From the NCBI GenBank assembly GCA_002709185.1, contig PAQB01000009.1, forward strand, positions 1-33,726: a stretch of DNA of 33,726 nt, read 5' to 3'. The notes under the pieces were generated by a model. The model saw only the letters and a list, made by a program, of their open reading frames with translations, was not told the DNA's origin and searched no databases. Every line of letters begins with the position of its first letter. Positions within the stretch are counted from its first letter, which is position 1. This stretch comes from Flavobacteriaceae bacterium (GTDB lineage Bacteria > Bacteroidota > Bacteroidia > Flavobacteriales > Flavobacteriaceae). Below are positions 9,201 through 16,570 of the stretch, one piece after another. The position numbers were made by a program, and so were the translations under genes.

Positions 9201-10100
9201 GGACAACTTATCACGTTAGACTATGAAACTCTAGGAGAGGTTCTTTTTAGAGGGCAAGCAACTGTTGAAAATGGTAAATTTGAAATTAATTTTATCGTTC
9301 CTAGAGATATTGTTGTTCCTGTTGGAAACGGAAAAATTAGCTTTTACTCAAAAACAGACAACCCATTATCAGACCAAAGAGGCTATAATTTTGATATCAA
9401 GATTGGTGGGGTTAATTTAAATGCACCAGAAGACAACCAAGGGCCCAACATTGAGCTATACATGAACGATGAGAGTTTTGTTTCTGGAGGAATTACCAAT
9501 GAAAACCCAACCCTCATAGCTAAATTATTCGATGAAAACGGTATCAATACAGCCAGCGGCGTTGGACATGATATTGTTGCGCTTTTAGATGGCGATGAAA
9601 CCAACCCATTTATTTTAAATGATTATTACATAGCTGATGTAGACAGCTATCAAATTGGAAGCTTGAGTTATCCATTTAGAAATTTAGAGCCTGGACTTCA
9701 TACGCTTTCTCTGAAAGCTTGGGATGTCTATAACAATGCCAGCACAAAAGAAATCCAATTTGTGGTCTTCGACCAAAATGAAAGTTTAGAGATCACCAAT
9801 GTACTCAATTATCCCAATCCCTTTATAAATTATACAGAATTTTGGTTCAATCACAATAGTTCTGGGGTTTTAGACGTTTCAATACAAATATTTACAATTT
9901 CAGGCAAATTGATTAAAACCATTATTGGTCAAACCAATGCCAGCGGGTCAAATAGTTCTCTCTCCAGAAATATCAGTTGGGATGGAACCGATGATTTTGG
10001 CAGTAAAATTGGTAAAGGGGTATATATTTATAAATTGAATGTAAAATCTCAGTTGACGGGCTTGAAATCTGAAAAAATTGAAAAACTTGTAATCCTTTAA
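6258..10100 (+). CDS. porU: Type IX secretion system sortase PorU
   Basis: A 1280-residue gingipain-like (family C25) cysteine protease of the cell surface. PorU cleaves the C-terminal sorting domains of T9SS cargo and attaches many of them to A-type lipopolysaccharide. The start is the ATG at 6258 (MKKISFF), followed by a signal peptide ending near SHSQ. A GTG two codons upstream is also in frame but less likely. The catalytic pair is visible: H780 in NYFGHGGEDG and C814 in VTVTCEYTKFDNP. The last 100 residues (from NYPNP at 1184) look like a type A sorting-domain beta-sandwich with ISGKLIKTI and a GKGVYIYKL motif. The gene is followed 34 bp later by porV, its partner in the attachment complex. 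Confidence 0.96.
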   Translation: MKKISFFLALWSIVILSHSQTQRFEIDWNGSKVFSIGSKQIELPHFKAKNFNFSFEKGISFVSQLDDKTPINLKSAKITNLNTTVVSESDLKDLKLSQIPKNIQLISYNSNARGKTSNTIEINPIFNDEGVLKKVENFTLSFAPSPSNRSFNSSTSLQSSALKTGQWYRFAIDTTGVHKLDKGFFDALGINTDVINPKSIKVYGHGGQSLPLVNNETQSYDLIQNAIQFIGEEDGVFNNEDYLLFYAIGPKYFNPENNSHINPYSDVCYYYIRIGGENGLRMSTAEEPLGSPNNTFNTFHDYKFFENDEYNIGQVGRRWFGHRFYYENTHTFNFDFPNLITSRPLNLRVYAAASAESITNMEIKANNSDISSLSFPAVQYGILGTQDIFDGDIIISTDAVTIDLFYNNNGNPSARAYIDYIAMEAERALVANALQFQFKHNDMPLLNGIGQFNISSATGIDEVWDVTDPYNISFYRNELNSAEFSFKTNLGHSKIYQAVALSNTYRPRLLTNAAVANQDLKGTVFLNNEGQFQDIDYLIITPAFLSAQAERLANINRLKNNLNVKVVTLESVYTEFSTGMQDVSAIRNLVKYVYDNASNPNNRLKYLCLFGDASFDYKDRIQNNTNIAPSWLSENSFSLTSSFISDDFFGMMDGSEGSMATADKLDIAVGRILAESPQRANEMVDKIESYYNADAYANWRNNFLLISDDVDKLSDRFLQLTTDEIAEDVKTSKPFINVKKIHSDSFTQESSAAGQRYPQVNDAIFDALEVGAVVVNYFGHGGEDGLASERIFDKINAKALNNPSKLACFVTVTCEYTKFDNPLRETAGEFLYWNKRGGAIGLITTTRQIFISVGIQFNETLSQYLFDFENSQTMSIAEALRLTKNDPSVTNNAQRRLVFFIGDPALKLPLAAPEIIATKLNGEDITNTNITLQALSPAKIEGFVASEQGNIINNYSGTLTATVFDKSIQRTTLANDGSTFNGQLITLDYETLGEVLFRGQATVENGKFEINFIVPRDIVVPVGNGKISFYSKTDNPLSDQRGYNFDIKIGGVNLNAPEDNQGPNIELYMNDESFVSGGITNENPTLIAKLFDENGINTASGVGHDIVALLDGDETNPFILNDYYIADVDSYQIGSLSYPFRNLEPGLHTLSLKAWDVYNNASTKEIQFVVFDQNESLEITNVLNYPNPFINYTEFWFNHNSSGVLDVSIQIFTISGKLIKTIIGQTNASGSNSSLSRNISWDGTDDFGSKIGKGVYIYKLNVKSQLTGLKSEKIEKLVIL

Positions 10101-10116
10101 TAAAAACTTATATTTG
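10087..10116 (+). promoter_or_regulatory. Candidate porV promoter, full -33/-7 match
   Basis: TTG at 10087-10089, a 19 bp spacer and TATATTTG at 10109-10116 match the Bacteroidota consensus exactly. The -33 box lies within the last codons of porU and the leader to the porV ATG would be only about 12-18 nt. This suggests that porV can be transcribed separately from porU. Confidence 0.6.
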
Positions 10117-10134
10117 TTTGATTCAAATTAAAAA

Positions 10135-11421
10135 ATGATGAACTTAAAAAAAATAATCAGCGCATTTAGAATTCCAATTGTTTTCGCTGTTGCTTTGTTG
10201 TACTGTCAAGCCAGTTGGGCTCAAACGGTCATAATCCCAAATGAAGACTCAAGAGTCATTACAACGGGAGTTCCCTTTTTGCTTATCGCATCGGACGCCA
10301 GAGCCGCTAGCTTGGGAGATATGGGGGTGGCTACATCTGTTGATACATATTCTCAACAATGGAATCCTTCAAAATATGCCTTTTCAGAAACAAAATCGGG
10401 TTTTGGAATCAGTTATACGCCCTACCTAAGCAAGCTTGTCAATGATATTTTCTTGGCCAATGTTACTTACTTCAACCGCATTAACGAACGTAGTGCTTTT
10501 GCGGCCAGTTTTAAATATTTTTCTTTGGGTGAAATTGAACTTCGAGAGACAGAACTTGATCTTGGTCTCATTGAAAAACCGAATGAACTCACTTTGGATG
10601 TGTCTTATGCATTGCGTTTATCAGACCAATTCTCAATGTCTGTAGCCTTTCGCTATTTGCGTTCAGATTTAAGAATTCAAGCATTGGATGCAAATGCGCA
10701 AGCTGCAGGTTCATTTGGTGTTGATATTTCTGGTTATTACCAAAGTGAGGAGGTGGCTTATAATGATTTTAATGGCCGTTGGCGTGGGGGATTTGCGCTA
10801 CAAAATATTGGCCCTAAAATTAAATACGACGACGCAGGCCGAGAAAATTTCATTCCTACTACATTGAGACTGGGTGGCGGCTTTGATTTTATTTTCGATT
10901 ATTACAATAAATTAAGTGTCACTGCCGAAGTCGCTAAATTATTGGTGCCCACTCCACCAATTTACGGAACTGAATACAACTACACGGATGCCAACGGAAG
11001 TGGCGATTACGACCCAGAGAATGGTACAGACACAACCAATACTGATAGCTTGGGTCAAGTCGTAAATAGCAATGTCATTTTAGAAGGTCAAGACCCCAAC
11101 GTGGGATTTGTTCAAGGTATTTTCCAATCTTTTGGAGATGCCCCAGGCGGTTTTAGTGAAGAATTAGATGAATTTACTTGGGCTCTGAGTGCAGAGTATT
11201 TATACCAAGACTCCTTTGCTTTGCGTGCTGGTTACTTTAATGAAAATGAAGACAAGGGGGCGCGAAAGTTCTTTTCTTTAGGTGCGGGCTTTAAATACTC
11301 AACTGTAAATATCGATTTATCTTATTTGTTTTCCGCTTCTCAAGTACAAAGTCCATTAGAAAATACCCTTCGTTTTTCATTGTCATTTAATATTGGTGAC
11401 GGAGAATATTTAGAATATTAA
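10135..11421 (+). CDS. porV: Type IX secretion system outer membrane protein PorV (LptO)
   Basis: A 428-residue outer membrane beta-barrel of the FadL/PorV type. PorV picks up T9SS cargo from the Sov translocon by the sorting domain and brings it to the PorU sortase, and it is required for secretion of most cargo. The sequence begins with a signal peptide ending SWAQT (two adjacent ATGs, 10135 and 10138, are both possible starts). The family hallmark follows: VPFLLIASDARAASLGDMGVA, then QQWNPSKYAF. Alternating hydrophobic strands and a C-terminal strand ending LRFSLSFNIGD fit a barrel. A long acidic loop near residues 283-312 holds DANGSGDYD, a possible metal-binding loop. The gene follows porU in the usual order and has its own candidate promoter. 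Confidence 0.96.
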   Translation: MMNLKKIISAFRIPIVFAVALLYCQASWAQTVIIPNEDSRVITTGVPFLLIASDARAASLGDMGVATSVDTYSQQWNPSKYAFSETKSGFGISYTPYLSKLVNDIFLANVTYFNRINERSAFAASFKYFSLGEIELRETELDLGLIEKPNELTLDVSYALRLSDQFSMSVAFRYLRSDLRIQALDANAQAAGSFGVDISGYYQSEEVAYNDFNGRWRGGFALQNIGPKIKYDDAGRENFIPTTLRLGGGFDFIFDYYNKLSVTAEVAKLLVPTPPIYGTEYNYTDANGSGDYDPENGTDTTNTDSLGQVVNSNVILEGQDPNVGFVQGIFQSFGDAPGGFSEELDEFTWALSAEYLYQDSFALRAGYFNENEDKGARKFFSLGAGFKYSTVNIDLSYLFSASQVQSPLENTLRFSLSFNIGDGEYLEY

Positions 11422-11470
11422 AATTATTTAAGTTTATTCCCCAAACAACTGTCGCTTAGTTTGAAAATTA

Positions 11471-13150
11471 ATGCCAAAAAGAGTCCGCTTTCTAGTACCA
11501 TTTCTTTTGCTGCTGTTTTTACAGCTAAGCATGCTATCGGCTCAGTCTTTTACCAACCCGCTGTTGCCGGGTGGCTATCCGGACCCTTCGGTTTGTAAAG
11601 TAGGCGATGTTTTCTACATGGCAAACTCCTCTTTTGAATACTTCCCTGGAATTCCAATTCATAAAAGTAAAGACTTGGTAAATTGGACCCTAATTGGTCA
11701 TGGATTGGATCGTGAAACCCAGTGTAATGCAGCCATAAATTTAGTAGATGTACACTCAAATGGTGGGATTTACGCTCCAAGCTTAAGGTTTCATAACGGC
11801 ACCTTTTATATCATTACAACGGCCATCTATCGGGACGCAAAAACAAACAAACATTCGGCAAAAAACTTTGTGATTACAGCCAAAGATCCAGCAGGACCGT
11901 GGTCAGATCCGGTTGTTGTAAAAGGTGCTCCAGGCATCGATCCAGACCTTTTCTTTGATGAGGATGGACGGGTGTGGTATACTGGAAATCACAAACCTAA
12001 AGACCCCGAGTTTAAGGACCAAAAAGAGATTTGGTTGCAGGAGCTCGACCTAAAAACTTTTCAACTTAAAGGTACGCGCTACAGTTTATGGCGTGGAGCT
12101 TGCGACGGCGTTTGGACTGAAGGCCCACATATTTACAAAAAAGAAGGAAAATATTATTTAATGATTGCAGAAGGTGGGACCTCATTTACCCATGCCATAA
12201 TGGTGGCGGTGAGCGACGCCATCACAGGACCTTACATTTCAAATGCAAGAAACCCTATTTTCAGTAGCCGACAGCTCTCTTATGACAATTGGGTTCACAG
12301 TACAGGACACGGGGATTTAATTGAATTAGAAGACGGCAGATGGTTTATGACGCTCTTGGGAGTTCGTGGAGATTTAAATCGAAAGTCCAATATGGGAAGA
12401 GAAACCTTTATTGTGCCAGTGGTTTGGGAACAAGAAGTTCGATTTGGAAAAAAGAAAAATTTATGGCCAGTCGTGGCGCCTGAAACTGGACGCATTGAAA
12501 GAGAAAATCCCCTGATTTTTGAAACATCAAAAGCGCCATCAAGAGGCCCAAAGTTTCAAGACGATTTTAAAAATGATAAACTTGGATTGGAATGGAATTT
12601 TAGAAGAGTGCCCATGCCAAATACCCTAAGTCTTGAAAACAAATCAGGATTTCTTCGTTTGTTCACCCATCCCAATACAATTACTGAACGCAAACAGGCC
12701 CATTATACAGGCATAAAACAAACAGAAAGTGACTTTATTTTTACCACCAAAATGCTGTTCAGCCCTTCAAATAATAAATCTGAGGCAGGCATAGCAATCG
12801 TCCAAAAAGACAACAACTATGTGTCTTTTACAGTACGGAAAGAAAGCGATGGTATGGTGATTGAAGTCACCCATAAACACAAGAAAAAACACAATCTAAA
12901 ATCCATAAAAATTAAATTTTATAAAGGAGAAATTAAACTAAAAATAGAATCCTCCAAAAACCGCTACACGTTTTCTTATGCGACCCCAGGAAAAAGATTT
13001 AAAACATTGGTTACATCCTCAGCAGACTTGGTTTTATTTACGGGTTTCACAGGGGCACACATTGGCCTTTACGCTACAAGCAATGGCCTTGAGAACAAAG
13101 ACCATGCAGATTTTGATTGGGTCAAATATATTCCTAAGCCAAGAAACTAA
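11471..13150 (+). CDS. Secreted glycoside hydrolase family 43 (xylosidase/arabinofuranosidase type)
   Basis: A 559-residue exported glycosidase, likely removing xylose or arabinose from plant or algal polysaccharide. After a signal peptide ending at MLSAQS, a five-bladed beta-propeller spans about residues 27-345. The three GH43 acidic residues are all present: D38 in GGYPDPS (base), D157 in GIDPDLFFD (pKa modulator) and E217 in WTEGPHIYK (acid). A C-terminal beta-sandwich (about 357-555, starting FQDDFKNDKLGLEWNF) matches the GH43 C2 domain. There is no T9SS sorting domain and no lipobox, so export to the periplasm is most likely. It lies 49 bp after porV and 24 bp before cdd, where I would expect porV to be followed directly by cdd. 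There are no SusC/SusD genes nearby. Substrate is uncertain. Confidence 0.9.
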   Translation: MPKRVRFLVPFLLLLFLQLSMLSAQSFTNPLLPGGYPDPSVCKVGDVFYMANSSFEYFPGIPIHKSKDLVNWTLIGHGLDRETQCNAAINLVDVHSNGGIYAPSLRFHNGTFYIITTAIYRDAKTNKHSAKNFVITAKDPAGPWSDPVVVKGAPGIDPDLFFDEDGRVWYTGNHKPKDPEFKDQKEIWLQELDLKTFQLKGTRYSLWRGACDGVWTEGPHIYKKEGKYYLMIAEGGTSFTHAIMVAVSDAITGPYISNARNPIFSSRQLSYDNWVHSTGHGDLIELEDGRWFMTLLGVRGDLNRKSNMGRETFIVPVVWEQEVRFGKKKNLWPVVAPETGRIERENPLIFETSKAPSRGPKFQDDFKNDKLGLEWNFRRVPMPNTLSLENKSGFLRLFTHPNTITERKQAHYTGIKQTESDFIFTTKMLFSPSNNKSEAGIAIVQKDNNYVSFTVRKESDGMVIEVTHKHKKKHNLKSIKIKFYKGEIKLKIESSKNRYTFSYATPGKRFKTLVTSSADLVLFTGFTGAHIGLYATSNGLENKDHADFDWVKYIPKPRN

Positions 13151-13174
13151 TACTTTATAATTATCTATTTTAAA

Positions 13175-13657
13175 ATGAAAACAATTAATTTCAACACCGA
13201 GTTCAAGTTATATGACTCAAAAAAAAGCTTACCGGATGGAGTCGCTGAGCTTATGTCATCTGCTGAAACGGCCCGAAAAAATGCCTATGCGCCCTATTCA
13301 AAATTCTTGGTGGGAGCCGCCTTGGAACTAGAAAATGGTAGGATTATTACAGGAAGTAATCAAGAAAATGCTGCATACCCCTCTGGCTTGTGTGCAGAGC
13401 GCACTGCTATTTTCTATGCTGGCGCACAATTTCCAAATCAAAAGATTTTGAAAATGGCCATTTCTGCGGGATCTCAGGAAAATGTACTAAACCGTCCGAT
13501 TCCTCCATGTGGGGCCTGTCGGCAAGCACTCATTGAATATGAACAAAAGCAAAATACACCCATAGAACTCTATTTTATGGGTACGGAGGGCCAAGTGGCC
13601 TACTCTGAATCTGTAGAGAACATATTACCATGGATTTTTGACAAAAACGTATTGTAA
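13175..13657 (+). CDS. cdd: Cytidine deaminase
   Basis: A 160-residue cytidine deaminase that converts cytidine and deoxycytidine to the uridine forms in pyrimidine salvage. The zinc ligands are all cysteine, as in the small tetrameric class: C73 in SGLCAERTAIF, and C112 and C115 in PPCGACRQAL. E75 is the proton shuttle. YAPYSKFLVGAAL near residue 38 is the family signature. The length is slightly longer than the usual 130-140 because of an N-terminal stretch, which is common in this phylum. The gene follows the GH43 gene by 24 bp and likely ends the porU-porV transcript. A perfect palindrome overlaps its stop codon. Confidence 0.95.
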   Translation: MKTINFNTEFKLYDSKKSLPDGVAELMSSAETARKNAYAPYSKFLVGAALELENGRIITGSNQENAAYPSGLCAERTAIFYAGAQFPNQKILKMAISAGSQENVLNRPIPPCGACRQALIEYEQKQNTPIELYFMGTEGQVAYSESVENILPWIFDKNVL

Positions 13658-13677
13658 ATTTTTAATTAAAAATTTAC
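13654..13677. repeat. Perfect 24 bp palindrome at the end of cdd
   Basis: GTAAATTTTT (13654-13663), loop AATT, and AAAAATTTAC (13668-13677) are a perfect inverted repeat that overlaps the cdd stop codon (13655-13657). It could act as an RNA hairpin that protects or ends the cdd transcript, although no T-tract follows as in a standard terminator. A protein-binding site is an alternative, since pdhA begins 73 bp downstream. Confidence 0.6.
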
Positions 13678-13709
13678 AGCTTCCCTTTTCAGGTTAAGAA
13701 TCAAAGTGT

Positions 13710-13717
13710 TATTTTTG
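13710..13717 (+). promoter_or_regulatory. Candidate pdhA promoter (-7 box)
   Basis: TATTTTTG matches TAnnTTTG exactly. At the -33 position, 19 bp upstream, is TTC preceded by TT, a near match to TTTG. The leader to the pdhA ATG at 13750 would be about 25 nt. Confidence 0.45.
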
Positions 13718-13749
13718 CAAATGGATACCAAAAAATCTTTTGTAACCAA

Positions 13750-14748
13750 ATGCAAGAAATTACCAAAGAAACATATTTAGACTGGTACGAAAACATGCAC
13801 TTTTGGCGCAAGTTTGAGGACAAACTAGCCGCTGTGTATATCCAGCAAAAAGTAAGGGGTTTTTTACACTTATACAATGGTCAAGAAGCAGTCTTAGCTG
13901 GAGCTTTGCACGCCATGGATCTTTCGAAAGATAAAATGATTACCGCCTACAGAAATCATGTACAACCCATTGGAATGGGCGTAGACCCGCGCAGGGTCAT
14001 GGCAGAATTGTTCGGTAAAGCTACAGGGACTTCTCAAGGGTTAGGAGGTTCAATGCATATTTTTTCTAAAGAACATGGATTTTATGGTGGTCATGGCATT
14101 GTTGGGGGGCAAATTCCCCTCGGGGCCGGTATGGCATTTGGAGATAAATACAATGAAACTGGTGCGGTTACGCTCTGTTTTTTTGGAGATGGCGCCGCGC
14201 GTCAAGGCTCACTACACGAGACTTTTAATATGGCCATGACTTGGAAACTGCCTGTAGTATTTGTGTGTGAAAACAACGGTTATGCCATGGGAACTTCTGT
14301 GGAACGCACCGCCAATCACACCGATATTTGGAAGCTTGGCCTCGGCTATGAAATGCCTTGTGGCCCAGTAGACGGTATGAATCCTATCAAAGCAGCTGAG
14401 GCATTTGATGAAGCCATTCAACGCGCTAGACGTGGTGATGGTCCCACATTTTTAGAAATGAAGACCTATCGCTATAGAGGCCATTCTATGAGTGATGCGC
14501 AACACTACAGAACCAAAGACGAGGTTAAAGAGTATCAAAAAATTGACCCTATTACTCAAGTAAAAGAAGAGATTCTAAAAAATAATTACGCTACTGAAGA
14601 TGACATCAAAGCCATCAACGCACGTGTAAAAGAACTCGTTGCAGCCTGTGAGAAATTTGCAGATGAATCTCCATTTCCTGAAAAAAATCTTATGTACGAT
14701 GCTGTTTATGAGCAAGAAGATTACCCATTTTTAAAACACAAATTATAA
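13750..14748 (+). CDS. pdhA: Pyruvate dehydrogenase E1 component, alpha subunit
   Basis: A 332-residue thiamine diphosphate enzyme subunit that decarboxylates pyruvate and passes the acetyl group to the lipoyl arm of E2. The ThDP/Mg motif is present as GDGAARQG from G146 and the matching NN at 175-176 (ENNGYAMGTS). YRNHVQPIGMG and the phosphorylation-loop-like YRYRGHSMSD are also family features. The protein is the E1 alpha half only. The beta subunit gene is not adjacent, as is common in Flavobacteriia, and must lie elsewhere. The next gene, pdhC, begins 3 nt after the stop, so the two are tightly coupled. Confidence 0.96.
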   Translation: MQEITKETYLDWYENMHFWRKFEDKLAAVYIQQKVRGFLHLYNGQEAVLAGALHAMDLSKDKMITAYRNHVQPIGMGVDPRRVMAELFGKATGTSQGLGGSMHIFSKEHGFYGGHGIVGGQIPLGAGMAFGDKYNETGAVTLCFFGDGAARQGSLHETFNMAMTWKLPVVFVCENNGYAMGTSVERTANHTDIWKLGLGYEMPCGPVDGMNPIKAAEAFDEAIQRARRGDGPTFLEMKTYRYRGHSMSDAQHYRTKDEVKEYQKIDPITQVKEEILKNNYATEDDIKAINARVKELVAACEKFADESPFPEKNLMYDAVYEQEDYPFLKHKL

Positions 14749-14751
14749 AAT

Positions 14752-16395
14752 ATGGCAATTGTCGTTAACATGCCCCGCTTGAGTGATACCATGGAAGAAG
14801 GTACAGTAGCAAGTTGGTTAAAAAAAGTAGGGGACCGCGTTGAAGAAGGGGATATTCTTGCCGAAATTGAAACTGATAAAGCCACCATGGAATTCGAATC
14901 CTTCAACGAAGGAGTGTTATTACACATTGGAATCCAAGAAGGGGAAACAACAAAGGTGGATGAATTATTGGCCATCATTGGTGAGGAAGGCGAAGACATC
15001 TCTGCACTTTTAGAAGGAGGGGCTAGTATAAAGCCAGAACTAGTTGAGGAAGAAGTTGTTGAATCAATCAATGAAAATGAAGATACTAACGAAGCTAAAA
15101 AAAACGTTGCTACCGATATCCCTGAGGGTGTTGTTGTGGTAACCATGCCACGCCTGAGTGATACCATGGAAGAAGGGACTGTAGCAAGCTGGTTAAAGAA
15201 TGTTGGTGATTTTGTAGAAGAAGGAGAGATATTAGCAGAAATTGAAACTGATAAAGCCACCATGGAGTTTGAATCCTTTAACGAAGGAACCCTGCTTCAC
15301 ATTGGGCTGGCAGTTGGAGAATCTGCAAAAGTAGATGACCTTTTAGCCATTATCGGTCCAGAGGGAACGGACGTAAGCAACCTTGCACAAAACTTCTCAA
15401 GCAACGCACCAACGGAAATAAATGTAGTTGAAGAAAAATCATCAGAAACGTCACAAACTGTGGCAACTCCTGAAACGCCTAAGCAAGAAGTCGAAACGCC
15501 TAAAGTAGAAACCTCAGCACCAATTATATCCAACCCTGGAAGACTCTACATTTCCCCGTTGGCTAAAAAAATTGCAGAGGAAAAAGGCATTCCCTTAAAT
15601 CAATTGGAGGGAACCGGTGAGAATGGACGCATCATAAAACGCGACGTGGAAAACTTTAGCCCTGCTCCAGCAACAGTTACATCGGCAGTTACTAAGTTTG
15701 TGGCCTCTGGTCAAGAAGATTCTGATGAAATCAGCCACTCACAAATGCGAAAAGTAATTGCAAAACGATTGGGTGAATCTAAGTTTTCTGCGCCACATTA
15801 CTACTTGGCTGTAGAATTTGATATGGACAATGCAATTGCATTTAGAAAGCAGTACAACTCTATACCAGATACAAAAATATCTTTTAATGATATTGTAGTC
15901 AAAGCATGCGCACTGGCACTTCGTCAACATCCACAAGTCAACTCTCAATGGTTCGAGGATCGCATGAAACTCAATAATCATGTTCATATAGGTGTAGCCG
16001 TTGCGGTTGAAGATGGTTTAGTGGTTCCTGTAGTCAAATTTGCCAACGAACAAACTCTGCCGCAAATCGGAGCTGCAGTAAAAGATTTTGCAGGACGTGC
16101 CCGTAACAAAAAACTAACGCCTCAGGAAATGGAAGGCAGTACTTTTACCATTTCTAATTTAGGGATGTTTGGTATTGAAAGTTTTACTTCTATCATCAAC
16201 CAACCTAATTCTGCAATTTTATCCGTTGGAACCATCGTACAAAAACCCGTAGTTCGAGATGATCAGATTGTTGTAGGAAATACAATGAAACTAACACTGG
16301 CTTGTGACCACAGAACAGTTGATGGCGCTACTGGTGCGGCTTTTCTACAAACCCTCAAAGGATTTATAGAAAATCCATTGACCATGTTGGTTTAG
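14752..16395 (+). CDS. pdhC: Pyruvate dehydrogenase E2 (dihydrolipoamide acetyltransferase), two lipoyl domains
   Basis: A 547-residue E2 core subunit that moves acetyl groups from E1 to CoA. Domain order: lipoyl domain 1 (about 2-80, lipoyl lysine K43 in TDKATM), an acidic linker, lipoyl domain 2 (about 128-205, K168), a Glu/Pro/Thr-rich linker, the peripheral subunit-binding domain (about 262-300, YISPLAKKIAEEKGI) and the catalytic domain (about 320-547) with the active-site H520 and D524 in DHRTVDG. The two lipoyl domains are 45 of 48 identical in their core, which points to a recent duplication or continued gene conversion. The alternative, a branched-chain keto acid E2, is less likely given pdhA next to it. 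A terminator follows at 16421-16450. Confidence 0.95.
   Translation: MAIVVNMPRLSDTMEEGTVASWLKKVGDRVEEGDILAEIETDKATMEFESFNEGVLLHIGIQEGETTKVDELLAIIGEEGEDISALLEGGASIKPELVEEEVVESINENEDTNEAKKNVATDIPEGVVVVTMPRLSDTMEEGTVASWLKNVGDFVEEGEILAEIETDKATMEFESFNEGTLLHIGLAVGESAKVDDLLAIIGPEGTDVSNLAQNFSSNAPTEINVVEEKSSETSQTVATPETPKQEVETPKVETSAPIISNPGRLYISPLAKKIAEEKGIPLNQLEGTGENGRIIKRDVENFSPAPATVTSAVTKFVASGQEDSDEISHSQMRKVIAKRLGESKFSAPHYYLAVEFDMDNAIAFRKQYNSIPDTKISFNDIVVKACALALRQHPQVNSQWFEDRMKLNNHVHIGVAVAVEDGLVVPVVKFANEQTLPQIGAAVKDFAGRARNKKLTPQEMEGSTFTISNLGMFGIESFTSIINQPNSAILSVGTIVQKPVVRDDQIVVGNTMKLTLACDHRTVDGATGAAFLQTLKGFIENPLTMLV
14770..14913 (+). repeat. Lipoyl-domain repeat, copy 1 (copy 2 at 15145-15288)
   Basis: This 144 bp segment of pdhC is repeated in frame 375 bp downstream at 15145-15288. 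The encoded 48 residues differ at three sites only. One stretch of 29 bp around the lipoyl-lysine codon is identical at the DNA level. It codes for the core of the two lipoyl domains. Confidence 0.9.
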
Positions 16396-16420
16396 TAATT
16401 TATCTTAAAGCATAAAGTAA

Positions 16421-16450
16421 AAAAACCTAATGAGAATTTATCAGGTTTTT
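16421..16450. terminator. Bidirectional terminator after pdhC
   Basis: AAAAACCT (16421-16428) pairs with AGGTTTTT (16443-16450), extended by two base pairs past one mismatch. T-rich arms follow on both strands, with seven or more T residues on the minus strand. It lies 25 bp after the pdhC stop and could also end the short minus-strand ORF at 16527-16474. Confidence 0.6.
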
Positions 16451-16473
16451 AAAAAGTGTGGAGCCAAAGGGAT

Positions 16474-16527
16474 TTATTTTTCCGTTTCGACCGCTGCTGC
16501 AAATACAATCTTGTTCACCTCATACAT
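16474..16527 (-). CDS. Possible 17-residue ORF of unknown function
   Basis: On the minus strand an ATG at 16527 opens a 17-codon frame (MYEVNKIVFAAAVETEK) ending with TAA at 16474. Its base composition is richer in G+C than the very A+T-rich flanks, and the frame remains open 14 codons further upstream without a usual start codon. It sits between the tRNA-Val terminator and the bidirectional terminator at 16421-16450, so a separate short transcript is conceivable. I do not recognise the peptide. It could also be the decayed 3' end of a lost gene, or chance. No consensus promoter is seen in the 43 bp upstream. Confidence 0.25.
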   Translation of the reverse strand: MYEVNKIVFAAAVETEK

Positions 16528-16570
16528 ATTTTTTGTTTTAAAAAATCTAAAATAAAACTTTCTTCTTTTT

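Noticed and set aside
14721..15263. 180-codon open frame antisense to pdhC with internal repeats
   Set aside because: It is a shadow of the two lipoyl domains on the other strand, with serine-rich low-complexity translation and no start signals.
16458..16477. Possible tRNA remnant: TGTGGAGCCAAAGGGATT resembles the 3' end of the nearby tRNA-Val
   Set aside because: The likeness is limited to about 18 bases with mismatches, and no cloverleaf can be built from the sequence beyond it.
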